6,326 bases of DNA, from contig JAJYMR010000303.1 in assembly GCA_021786815.1 (NCBI GenBank), forward strand, positions 7,330 through 13,655. Reading direction: 5' to 3'. Positions 1-5,697 of this stretch are shown here, piece by piece. The position numbers and the translations under genes were made by a program. The first letter of the stretch is position 1; every line of letters starts with the position of its first letter. Source of the stretch: Deltaproteobacteria bacterium (lineage in GTDB: Bacteria; Desulfobacterota; Binatia; Binatales; Binataceae). The notes beneath the pieces were generated by a model. The model ran no database searches, was not told the origin of the DNA, and saw nothing but the letters and a program-made list of their open reading frames with translations.

Positions 1-2
1 TT

Positions 3-197
3 CATCCGCAGTGGGATGCGCGCCGGGGTGTCCGTGAATTGCTCGACGCGCTCAAGGCCCGCGCCGGCTCCCGCGACGATTTTCTCGACGGCAGGTTCAC
101 GCGACTGGTGCGCCTGCGCCATCTGATCGAGAGCGCGCGTCTGGATGCCTCGCTGCGCTGGGCGCCACAAGCGGGTCGCTCGGCGGTTTCGGCCTGA
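3..197 (+). CDS. C-terminal end of an unidentified protein (5' truncated by window edge)
   Basis: An open frame enters from the left edge and ends at TGA 195-197, giving 64 residues. The visible part is Arg/Leu/Asp-rich and looks helical, for example RELLDALKARAG, FLDGRFTRLVRLRHLIESA and LDASLRW, with a short Ala/Ser-rich end. Third codon positions are strongly G/C, so it reads as genuine coding sequence. I do not recognise the family. It lies 83 bp upstream of the C-methyltransferase on the same strand, so it may belong to the same sugar or surface-polysaccharide cluster; a glycosyltransferase or other transferase tail would fit, but that is only context. The gap 198-280 holds no gene. It has a 7-bp GC hairpin (221-227 with 233-239) without a T-tract, so read-through into the next gene is possible. 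Confidence 0.6.
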   Translation, partial: HPQWDARRGVRELLDALKARAGSRDDFLDGRFTRLVRLRHLIESARLDASLRWAPQAGRSAVSA

Positions 198-280
198 GAA
201 GCTTCCGCGCTCGCATCGAGCGCCGGCCGGACGCCGGTGGTAGGCGGCCTTGGACATCTGGGGAAGGAGACACAAATTTC

Positions 281-1534
281 TTGAGCGTTGAAGCATCGGC
301 GGTCGGCAAATGTCTGGGATGCGGAGGTGTGCGACCCGATCCGTTTTTGGATCTCGGAACGACGCCGCTTGCCAATTCCTATCTCAAGCGCGAGCAAGTG
401 GCCGATGAGCGGCGATATCCGCTCGCGGTGTGCTACTGCCCGGCGTGCAAACTGGTTCAGATTACGGCGCAGGTGCCGCCCGAGGAGTTGTTCACCGAGT
501 ACGCCTATTTTTCATCGTTCTCGGACAGCTTCGTGGAGCATGCGCGGCAGATGGCCGAAAGCCTTATCGCGCGATGCAATCTGGGCCGCACCAGCCGGGT
601 TCTCGAAATAGCCAGCAACGACGGTTACCTGTTGCGCCACTTCCAAAGCGCCGGAGTCCCGGTCCTGGGCGTCGAGCCCGCGAGAAATATCGCCGCCGAG
701 GCGCAGCGCCGCGGCGTGCCTACGCTGTCGCGATTCTTTGGCCCGGACGCCGTCGGGGAAATTCTGGAGCGGTTCGGACAGGCCGACGTCATAATCGGCA
801 ATAACGTGCTCGCCCACGTGCCCGGAATCAACGGATTCCTCGGCGCGGTGGCGCGATGCCTCAAGAGCACGGGCGTTGCGGTCTTCGAGTTTCCCTATCT
901 CAAGGATCTGCTCGACCAGGGCGAATTCGACACTATCTATCACGAGCACGTGTTCTACTATTCGCTGAGCGCGGTGCGGGAGCTTGCGCGCCGTGCCTCG
1001 TTGGAGCTGTGCGACGTCGCGTGGCAATCGGTTCACGGCGGGTCGTTGCGCGTTTTCCTTCAGCATCCGGGCGCGACGCCGGTCCAACCGGCCGTCGGCA
1101 AAATGCTCGCGGACGAGGAGGCGTGCGGCCTGACGCAGCCTTACGTCTATTCGCACTTCGGCGAACGAGTCGCGGCGCTCCGCGAGGAACTGGTGTCGAT
1201 GCTCGGGCACCTCAAATCCGAGGGCAAGCGTCTTGCGGCATACGGCGCGCCGGCAAAGGGCAACACGCTGCTCAACTACTGCGGCATCGACACGAGCGTC
1301 CTGGAGTTCACCGTTGACCGCAGCCCGCACAAGCAGGGGATGCTGCTGCCCGGCTCTCATATTCCAATACTGGCTCCCGAGGAACTCCTCGCGCGAAAGC
1401 CCGACTGCGCGGTGATCCTGCCGTGGAACATCGCCGACGAGATCGTGGCGCAGCAGCGGGAGTACGTGCGGCGGGGCGGCCGGTTCATCCTTCCCATTCC
1501 GAGGCCCGTTATCCTTGACGGCGGCCGCTCGTGA
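281..1534 (+). CDS. Zinc-binding class I SAM-dependent sugar C-methyltransferase (TylC3/NovU/TcaB9 type)
   Basis: A 417-residue protein with the three-part layout of nucleotide-sugar C-methyltransferases. The N-terminal zinc-binding domain has C11/C14 and C53/C56, with the conserved DLGTTPLANSYL stretch. The central Rossmann SAM domain has motif I around 108-118 (LEIASNDGYLL) and an acidic GVEP at 130-133. The C-terminal domain (PF08484-like) carries AAYGAPAKGN at 319-328. Residues matching the TcaB9 active site are visible: Y76, H179 (LAHVP), and Y220/E222/H223 in the IYHEH motif. Family knowledge: these enzymes methylate C3 or C5 of a dTDP-keto-deoxysugar next to the keto group. The TTG start is supported by GGAAGGAG at 262-269, about 11 nt upstream; the protein begins just before the first Cys pair, as expected. 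It is followed after 25 bp by an RmlC-type epimerase, implying one operon and a branched or C-methylated deoxysugar product. Exact substrate and carbon are not readable from sequence. Confidence 0.9.
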   Translation: MSVEASAVGKCLGCGGVRPDPFLDLGTTPLANSYLKREQVADERRYPLAVCYCPACKLVQITAQVPPEELFTEYAYFSSFSDSFVEHARQMAESLIARCNLGRTSRVLEIASNDGYLLRHFQSAGVPVLGVEPARNIAAEAQRRGVPTLSRFFGPDAVGEILERFGQADVIIGNNVLAHVPGINGFLGAVARCLKSTGVAVFEFPYLKDLLDQGEFDTIYHEHVFYYSLSAVRELARRASLELCDVAWQSVHGGSLRVFLQHPGATPVQPAVGKMLADEEACGLTQPYVYSHFGERVAALREELVSMLGHLKSEGKRLAAYGAPAKGNTLLNYCGIDTSVLEFTVDRSPHKQGMLLPGSHIPILAPEELLARKPDCAVILPWNIADEIVAQQREYVRRGGRFILPIPRPVILDGGRS

Positions 1535-1559
1535 AGCGAGAGCCGGCGTGGCGATAGCG

Positions 1560-2090
1560 ATGAAGTTCGTCGAGACTGCGGTTCCCGGCGCTTTTATCAT
1601 CGAGCTTGAGCGAGTCGAGGACGAGCGCGGGTTCTTTGCGCGCAGCTTCTGCCGCCGCGAGTTCGAAGCGCATCGCCTCAACCCCGACCTCGCCCAGTGC
1701 AACATCTCTTACAACCGCATACGCGGCACGCTGCGCGGGATGCACTATCAGGCCGCGCCGCACGCCGAGTGCAAGCTGGTGCGATGCACCCGCGGCGCGA
1801 TCTACGACGCGATTATCGATCTCCGGCCCGATTCGCCCACGTTCCGCCGATGGGTCGGCTACGAGCTTTCCGCCGAGAACCGCCGGATGCTTTACGTTCC
1901 GGAAGGCGTCGCCCACGGCTTCGAGACGCTCGTGGCCGATACCGAAGTCTTCTACCAAATGTCGGAGTTCTATTTCGCGGAGTGCCAGCGTGGCGTCCGA
2001 TGGGATGATCCCGCATTCGGCGTCGCATGGCCGATGCGCCCGGTCGTGATCTCGGACAGGGACGCGGGCTATCCTGACTTTAGCCGTTGA
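1560..2090 (+). CDS. rfbC: dTDP-4-dehydrorhamnose 3,5-epimerase family protein
   Basis: A 176-residue cupin of the RmlC/RfbC family, close to the usual 180 or so. It starts with the typical MKFVETAVPGAFIIELERV and continues DERGFFARSF. Active-site residues of the family are present: R59 and H62 in LRGMHYQ, K72 in CKLVRC, Y132 in FYQMSEFY, and D168 in ISDRDAGYP. The YVPEGVAHGF stretch (112-121) is the conserved cupin strand. Known role: epimerises C3 and C5 (sometimes only one) of dTDP-4-keto-6-deoxyglucose in L-rhamnose and related sugar pathways. ATG 1560 is chosen because it gives the family N-terminus. In-frame GTG 1548 and TTG 1515 are possible; the latter would overlap the methyltransferase by 20 bp. 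The Shine-Dalgarno is weak, which fits translational coupling. Paired with a C-methyltransferase, it may act on a substrate other than the rhamnose precursor, as NovW- and EvaD-like relatives do. No rmlA, rmlB or rmlD is in view. Confidence 0.92.
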   Translation: MKFVETAVPGAFIIELERVEDERGFFARSFCRREFEAHRLNPDLAQCNISYNRIRGTLRGMHYQAAPHAECKLVRCTRGAIYDAIIDLRPDSPTFRRWVGYELSAENRRMLYVPEGVAHGFETLVADTEVFYQMSEFYFAECQRGVRWDDPAFGVAWPMRPVVISDRDAGYPDFSR

Positions 2091-2094
2091 AAAC

Positions 2095-2117
2095 CGGCCC
2101 GCGGGCTGCGCGGGCCG
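2095..2117 (+). terminator. GC-rich hairpin directly after rfbC
   Basis: A perfect 9-bp stem, CGGCCCGCG with CGCGGGCCG, encloses a 5-nt loop (2104-2108) and starts 4 nt after the rfbC stop. The following bases (ctggaagcgatattctt) are only weakly T-rich, so alone it is a poor intrinsic terminator. It may stabilise the 3' end of the mRNA or act with the second hairpin. Confidence 0.45.
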
Positions 2118-2133
2118 CTGGAAGCGATATTCT

Positions 2134-2179
2134 TGAGGCACGAAGGCGATGAGCGCCCTCGTGCCTCAGACGTTTTATT
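2134..2179 (+). terminator. Intrinsic terminator between convergent rfbC and helicase genes
   Basis: GAGGCACGAAGGCG (2135-2148) pairs with CGCCCTCGTGCCTC (2154-2167) with a single A/C mismatch and a 5-nt loop; T2134 and A2168 add one more pair. TTTTATT follows at 2173-2179 on the plus strand, so it ends the methyltransferase-rfbC transcript. The hairpin also lies 24 nt past the helicase stop on the minus strand. There the downstream tract (aagaatat) is poor in T, so bidirectional use is possible but weaker. Confidence 0.75.
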
Positions 2180-2191
2180 GCCGGGAGTTGC

Positions 2192-3421
2192 TTACGCCCA
2201 GGTCGCGCGTCGCGAACCGCGCGATGAGCGCCGTCCCATCGAAACCGAGCGGAACAGTTTGACCGGTCTGGGAGCGGTGATTTCAGGCGCGTCGAACCCG
2301 GCCAGCCGTTCGCGCTCGAGGTCGCCGCCGAGCGCCCGTTCGATCCGGGCGAGCGACACGCGTTCCTCCGGCGTGACGAGGCTGAAGGCGTGGCCCGATT
2401 TGCCCATCCGAGCGGTGCGGCCAATCCGATGGATGTAGTTCTCGGTTTCGTCCGGCAGATCGAAGTTGATCACGTGCGAGACGTGAGGGATGTCGATTCC
2501 GCGCGCGGCCAGGTCGGTTGCGACCATCACGCGGTAAGTGCGCGCCCGGAATCCTCCCAGGGCCGCGTTGCGCTGGCTCTGCGAGCGGTCGCCGTGAATT
2601 GCGACCGCCTTGATCCCGTTTCGCGTGAGCAATTTGGCTACCCGGTCGGCGCGGCTCTTGGTACGGGTGAAGACGATCGCGCTCTCCACGTCCCCGTCCT
2701 TGAGCAGCTCGAGCAGCATCGGACCCTTGCTTTCGGCCGTCGCCGGATAGACGGACTGCTGGATCGACGGCGGCGGAGCGGCCTTTTCGCCAATACTGAC
2801 GCGCGCCGGATTGCTCAGGAACTCGTTTGCGATTTGCCGCACGCCCGAGGCCATCGTGGCCGAGAACATCAGCGTCTGCCGCGGCTTCGGAAGCGTTCGC
2901 ATGACCCGCCTGAGCTGCGGCAGGAAGCCCATGTCCAGCAGCCGATCCGCCTCGTCGATTACGACCATCTCGACCTTGCCGAGACTGACCGTTGCGCGTT
3001 CGAGGTGGTCGATCAGGCGTCCGGGGCATGCGATCAGCACCTGCGCGCCGCTTCGCAGATCGTGAAGCTGGCGGCTCATCGAATCGCCGCCCATGATGAC
3101 GGCCGCTTTGGCGCGGCTGTGCCGGGCGAGGCCGGCGAACTCACGCGCAACCTGGATTGCGAGCTCGCGCGTGGGCACAAGCACAAGCGCGCTGATGCCG
3201 TGCGCGCGTTTACCACCGGCGCGGCTGCGATTCAGATGGTCGAGCAGGGGAATAAGATAAGCTGCGGTCTTGCCGCTTCCGGTTTCGGCAGTGGCAACCA
3301 GGTCGCGCCCGGCTATGGCAGGCGGGATGGCGCCGGACTGAATCGGAGTGGCTTCGCGATAGCCGCGCTCATGGACGGAACGAACAATTTCAGGCGTTAG
3401 GGAAAATTCGGAAAAGGACAA
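2192..3421 (-). CDS. rhlE: DEAD-box ATP-dependent RNA helicase, RhlE type
   Basis: 409 residues from the chosen TTG start, giving MSFSEFSLTPEIVRSVHERG, the usual RhlE beginning. In order (numbered from this start) the motifs are: Q motif ATPIQ (24-28), Walker A AETGSGKT (45-52), Ia PTRELA (83-88), Ib CPGRL (132-136), II DEAD (156-159), III SAT (187-189), IV IVFTRTK, V ARGID, and VI HRIGRTARMG (331-340). A short Arg/Ser-rich tail follows (GRRSSRGSRR). Known role: ATP-driven unwinding of short RNA duplexes in the cytoplasm, in ribosome assembly and mRNA decay, often induced by cold. The start is placed at 3421 because GAGG (3429-3432) sits 7 nt upstream. A GTG at 3454 would add 11 residues but has no Shine-Dalgarno. 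Small motif departures are Cys for Thr in Ib and Ala for Gly in VI; core catalytic residues are intact. The gene stands alone. Confidence 0.93.
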   Translation of the reverse strand: MSFSEFSLTPEIVRSVHERGYREATPIQSGAIPPAIAGRDLVATAETGSGKTAAYLIPLLDHLNRSRAGGKRAHGISALVLVPTRELAIQVAREFAGLARHSRAKAAVIMGGDSMSRQLHDLRSGAQVLIACPGRLIDHLERATVSLGKVEMVVIDEADRLLDMGFLPQLRRVMRTLPKPRQTLMFSATMASGVRQIANEFLSNPARVSIGEKAAPPPSIQQSVYPATAESKGPMLLELLKDGDVESAIVFTRTKSRADRVAKLLTRNGIKAVAIHGDRSQSQRNAALGGFRARTYRVMVATDLAARGIDIPHVSHVINFDLPDETENYIHRIGRTARMGKSGHAFSLVTPEERVSLARIERALGGDLERERLAGFDAPEITAPRPVKLFRSVSMGRRSSRGSRRATWA

Positions 3422-3716
3422 AAAATTACCTCGGTACAGAGCCAGCGGATTCACGTTGGCGGTAAAGCCGAACGATTGGTTCTGAGTTTAGTTAGGTTTT
3501 GGCGTCGCGGAATCCGACGCGCGCGTCAGCTCTTATTAGCTGCTTGGTATAAATTTAACCTGTTTCGGGAGCGCCGTCCAGTCCTTTTCGATGAAAGATC
3601 GCGTCCGAGCCACTCCTCAAGCGTTTTTAGTTAGCAAGAAGCCTCGTAGGAGGGAAGAACCACGCGGCTCGTAAGCGCGGCCAACGTTAATGTCAGGGAT
3701 CGGGGGCGTGGAGTCA
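3422..3716. other. Gene-free leader/spacer upstream of the helicase
   Basis: No convincing coding frame on either strand. It presumably holds the helicase promoter and 5' leader. The only AT island is GGTATAAATTTAACC at 3546-3560, about 125 bp before the helicase start, partly symmetric around its centre. It contains -10-like TATAAA (plus) and TTATAC (minus) words, but neither has a matching -35 box at 16-18 bp, so no promoter is called. A TTTTT run near 3628-3632 lacks a preceding stem. Confidence 0.4.
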
Positions 3717-3866
3717 AGGTAGGCCCGTCGGGCGAACGGGATCGACAGGCGGGTAGGGAGGGGAAAAAACGCTCTTCGAACGTAGAGGCCGACTGCGCCG
3801 TTCAGTTTTCACCGAGGGCGCAAACCGAGCCATCGAGAGAGTCCCATTCGCCCGACGCGGCTACCT
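3717..3866. repeat. 150-bp unit bounded by 25-nt imperfect inverted repeats (MITE-like or structured RNA)
   Basis: The left arm 3717-3741 is complementary to the right arm 3842-3866 at 22 of 25 positions. AGGTAG (3717-3722) pairs with CTACCT (3861-3866), GTCGGGCGAA (3727-3736) with TTCGCCCGAC (3847-3856), and GGGA (3738-3741) with TCCC (3842-3845). Two mismatches fall in the 4-nt block between the first two runs and one (C/A) after the long run. TCGA at 3742-3745 can pair with TCGA at 3833-3836 around a 5-nt bulge. The interior has TGCGCC/GGCGCA (3794-3799, 3817-3822) and a small hairpin next to A6. No ORF or transposase fits inside and no target-site duplication is obvious. It lies between the helicase promoter region and the end of the small minus-strand gene. 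Confidence 0.6.
3764..3787 (-). terminator. Possible intrinsic terminator for the small minus-strand gene
   Basis: On the minus strand, CTCTAC and GAAGAG (3787 down to 3772) form a short stem with one A/A mismatch and a GTTC loop, followed after two bases by TTTTTT (3769-3764). It is 109 bp beyond the stop of the 3896-4228 gene and inside the 150-bp inverted-repeat unit. The stem is short, so efficiency is doubtful. Confidence 0.35.
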
Positions 3867-3895
3867 GCTGGTTGCTGAAAGTCGGATGCGTCCGG

Positions 3896-4228
3896 TCAGG
3901 GAGCAGGCGTCCTGACGCTCGCACGGGCAAGTGGTACAACCTTGCTTTTCGGATAGGCGCGCCCTGCCAGACGAGGCCCGGGCAGACGGCGACCCTCCTC
4001 TGCCGCGTCGAACAGAAGCCGATTCGCATCGCGAGTCGCCACACACCGCGAGACCTCGAACCGGAGCTTTTCAAATTCCTCCTGGAGCTTTTGCAGCCTG
4101 GCCTCCCAGCACACCGACGCCACCCCCCATTTTCTCTCCAGGGCCAGCGTCTCACGCACCTTGCGCACGCTCTCGCGCGTGTCGCACACCCAGTCCAGGA
4201 ACTCATCCAGGGTCTCTCCCCGGTGCAT
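3896..4228 (-). CDS. Small charged helical protein of unknown function
   Basis: A 110-residue protein that I do not recognise. The first 80 or so residues look genuine: strong G/C third positions with many CTG, GTG and GAG codons, and amphipathic charged helices, for example 44-58 (RLQKLQEEFEKLRFE), which could form a coiled coil. Cysteines are at 15, 40 and 62, and Trp at 13, 34 and 41. There is no signal peptide or membrane segment, so it is probably cytoplasmic. The ATG at 4228 is supported by GGGAG with an 8-nt spacer. Past about residue 85 (GPRLAGRAYPKSKV...) composition turns Pro/Arg/Ala-rich and codon use less biased, so the original protein may have ended elsewhere and this tail may be read-through of non-coding DNA. 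It stands alone, with a long spacer upstream carrying a sigma-54-like motif. Confidence 0.6.
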   Translation of the reverse strand: MHRGETLDEFLDWVCDTRESVRKVRETLALERKWGVASVCWEARLQKLQEEFEKLRFEVSRCVATRDANRLLFDAAEEGRRLPGPRLAGRAYPKSKVVPLARASVRTPAP

Positions 4229-4341
4229 CGCGAAATCTCCCTGCAGGCTCTAAGTCAGCGCGGCTCCGGGCGGCGGGCCCCTCTTGCGCTATCGCGACGC
4301 GACACGCCCGCCGTCACCGGCCGCACTCTGCAGGTCCCATT

Positions 4342-4358
4342 TGCTAACCTCATGCCAA
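4342..4358 (-). promoter_or_regulatory. Sigma-54-like -24/-12 promoter motif
   Basis: The minus strand reads TTGGCATG-AGGT-TAGCA, close to the sigma-54 consensus TTGGCACG-N4-TTGCA (two mismatches), with GG and GC exactly 12 bp apart. Transcription would begin near 4331, about 103 nt before the ATG of the small gene at 4228. The match is by eye only, and such motifs also occur by chance. Confidence 0.4.
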
Positions 4359-4389
4359 CGCGCTCGCTTCACCCTAATGTCTTCCTGAT

Positions 4390-4407
4390 TGCCAAACGCG
4401 CTTGGCA
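4390..4407. promoter_or_regulatory. Near-perfect palindrome TGCCAA-ACGCGC-TTGGCA, possible operator
   Basis: An 18-bp dyad with 6-bp perfect arms and a CGCG core; only one base pair (A/C) breaks symmetry. It is centred about 67 bp upstream of the start predicted from the sigma-54-like motif. The left half plus core recurs 37 bp away as TGCCAACGCGCT (4353-4364) beside TGCCAAACGCGCT (4390-4402). Repeated half-sites next to a promoter-like motif suggest a regulator site; the regulator is unknown. Confidence 0.4.
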
Positions 4408-4659
4408 TTGACGCTCTACTGCTACGCTCGACCAGCAAATTGTTGCAGCGGTGCTCCGGTCGCGCTCCCGCCCGCGAACCCGACCGTGCCGGGACAGCAT
4501 TGGGGCGACAACAGGATGACGCTGCTGGCGGATCGGTGGCGTCCGAGAAATGACGGCCGAGCCCCCCACCACCAAGGAAGAGCGCTGGCGGCTCTCCCGG
4601 ATGCCTGCGAGCCAGCGGGCCCGATTTGGATGACGCGCTGGGGCGAAGCCGCGGTTCGC
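4408..4659. other. Gene-free spacer between hydrolase end and operator-like region
   Basis: No convincing gene. A 27-codon plus-strand frame (4550-4633, MTAEPPTTKEERWRLSRMPA...) has a coding-like amino-acid composition but no Shine-Dalgarno and no extension, so it is not called. A TTGACG at 4408-4413 resembles a -35 box but no -10 lies at the right distance. A bulged stem (GCTGG 4584-4588 with CCAGC 4612-4616) sits past the hydrolase stop without a T-tract. Confidence 0.4.
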
Positions 4660-5385
4660 TCAGCGCGGCTGATGTGACCTGAAAAACGCGCGCACGCGCT
4701 CGACAGTGCCACGGACTTCATCGGGTCCCTTCCAGGACCGGATAATTTCCGCGTTCGGCGCAAGCAGCGCGATTTCCTCCGAAGTCGGCGCGGGATGAAA
4801 CTCGTCGCTGCCGGCAAGAATCAGCATCGGCGTCCTGCACGAGCGCACGAAATCCCGACTCACGTTGAAGACGAAATCGCCGCCGTACATCCGCTCACGA
4901 AACGGGGCGAACGCCGATTCGTCGAGCTCGTGGCGCTTCTCCCTTAGTTCCTTCGCCCACGAGTCGAACATCCCATAGAAGAGTTCCCGGTTGGACGGCG
5001 AAAGCCCGATCGGGTTCTGCAGCACCGCGGCCGTCACGCGCGCGGGCGCGGCCTTGATAACCCCAAGGCAGTACGATGACCCGATACATCCGCCCATCAG
5101 ATGGCATCGCGCGACGCCCAGATGGTCGAGCAGGGCCAGATGGTCGGCGGTGTAGGTTTCCCATCCGTCCGACGCGGCAACCGGCGCGCTCGACTCGCCG
5201 GCGTTGCGCTGGTCCATCGCGATCACCCGGAAATCGGACGCCAGTTCCACGGTCGGGTCGAACGGACTCCGCTTCCAGAACTCGATACTCGAACGCATCC
5301 CGCCCGGAGCGAAGAGCAGAACCGGATAGCCGGAACCGTACTCCTCATAATGGATAGTCACGTCGCCGCGCTTGAAATAGGGCAT
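4660..5385 (-). CDS. Alpha/beta hydrolase with Cys at the nucleophile elbow
   Basis: A 241-residue alpha/beta hydrolase-fold protein. Landmarks: an early strand followed by LLFAPGG (23-29), the oxyanion region; MDQRNAGES (57-65), the conserved D-x-R-G-x-G-x-S-type loop; the elbow LMGGCIGSSY (96-105), placing C100 where Ser usually sits in G-x-S-x-G; and LILAGSDEFHP (188-198), with D194 at the acid position. The usual C-terminal catalytic His is not seen: the region reads SWKGPDEVRG (217-226); only H197 and the near-terminal H238 are nearby. It could be a Cys-dependent hydrolase, as in dienelactone hydrolases, or a non-hydrolytic member. Substrate is unknown. There is no signal peptide, so it is cytoplasmic. 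ATG 5385 is chosen because GGAGG (5396-5400) lies 10 nt upstream and the fold begins at once (MPYFKRGDVTIHYEEYG); the frame is open 65 codons further upstream, but that part looks non-coding. It has no operon partner. Confidence 0.85.
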   Translation of the reverse strand: MPYFKRGDVTIHYEEYGSGYPVLLFAPGGMRSSIEFWKRSPFDPTVELASDFRVIAMDQRNAGESSAPVAASDGWETYTADHLALLDHLGVARCHLMGGCIGSSYCLGVIKAAPARVTAAVLQNPIGLSPSNRELFYGMFDSWAKELREKRHELDESAFAPFRERMYGGDFVFNVSRDFVRSCRTPMLILAGSDEFHPAPTSEEIALLAPNAEIIRSWKGPDEVRGTVERVRAFFRSHQPR

Positions 5386-5697
5386 GGGATTTAGGCCTCC
5401 ATAACGCACCTGGTACGTCGCCGCTCGTCCGTGCGCTCTGGTCCTCGCCCGCAACCGGGAGGGGACGCTTTTTTCAGCCAACGCATCGGTTTGCGCGGGC
5501 GCCAACGGGCGGTCACAGCGTTCGCTGAGAGAGCGCCAGATGAAAGTCCGCAGAGAGGAAATGCCTTCGCCGCTGCGCACAGAGATTAGCCTTCACGGGC
5601 GTGCATTGGCTACAGCCGCGGGCAGGCCTCAACCTCAAGTCGAATTCTCGCGAGCGCCGCGGGGCGCAGCGACCTATGGTTTTTCGATTCATAAGCT
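5386..5697. other. Gene-free spacer between lipoprotein and hydrolase
   Basis: No well-supported gene. A 59-codon minus-strand frame (5692-5513) begins 5 nt after the lipoprotein stop (MNRKTIGRCAPRRS...). It is Arg/Cys-rich with no family signature and no proper Shine-Dalgarno, so it is left uncalled. A 12-bp dyad CAGCG-TT-CGCTG is at 5516-5527, of unknown meaning. The hydrolase promoter should lie here, but no clear -35/-10 pair is visible. Confidence 0.35.

Noticed and set aside
221..239. 7-bp GC hairpin between the first partial gene and the methyltransferase
   Set aside because: Has no T-tract and is of a strength expected by chance in GC-rich DNA; noted only in the gene entry.
2..397. 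Minus-strand open frames across the left edge (131 and 92 codons)
   Set aside because: Arg/Ser/Pro-rich shadows of the plus-strand gene end and methyltransferase start; no domain and no Shine-Dalgarno.
512..1705. Long minus-strand frame (397 codons) opposite the methyltransferase
   Set aside because: Antisense shadow produced by GC-rich codon bias; the plus-strand protein has clear family motifs.
2390..3400. Plus-strand frame of 336 codons opposite the helicase
   Set aside because: Antisense shadow of a gene with every DEAD-box motif.
3422..3895. tRNA, tmRNA, 6S, SRP or RNase P RNA in the helicase upstream region
   Set aside because: I looked for T-loop, tmRNA-end, GGAAGCAG-like SRP and RNase P core motifs on both strands and found none.
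3872..4411. Plus-strand frame of 179 codons
   Set aside because: Pro/Arg/His-rich, starts at the edge of the inverted repeat and is antisense to the better-supported 110-residue minus-strand gene.
4584..4616. Bulged hairpin after the hydrolase stop as a terminator
   Set aside because: Interrupted 8-bp stem with a 3-nt bulge and no T-tract on either strand.
4402..4677. Plus-strand frame of 91 codons and opposing minus-strand frames
   Set aside because: No coding-like composition, no domain and no ribosome-binding site; it runs into the end of the hydrolase.
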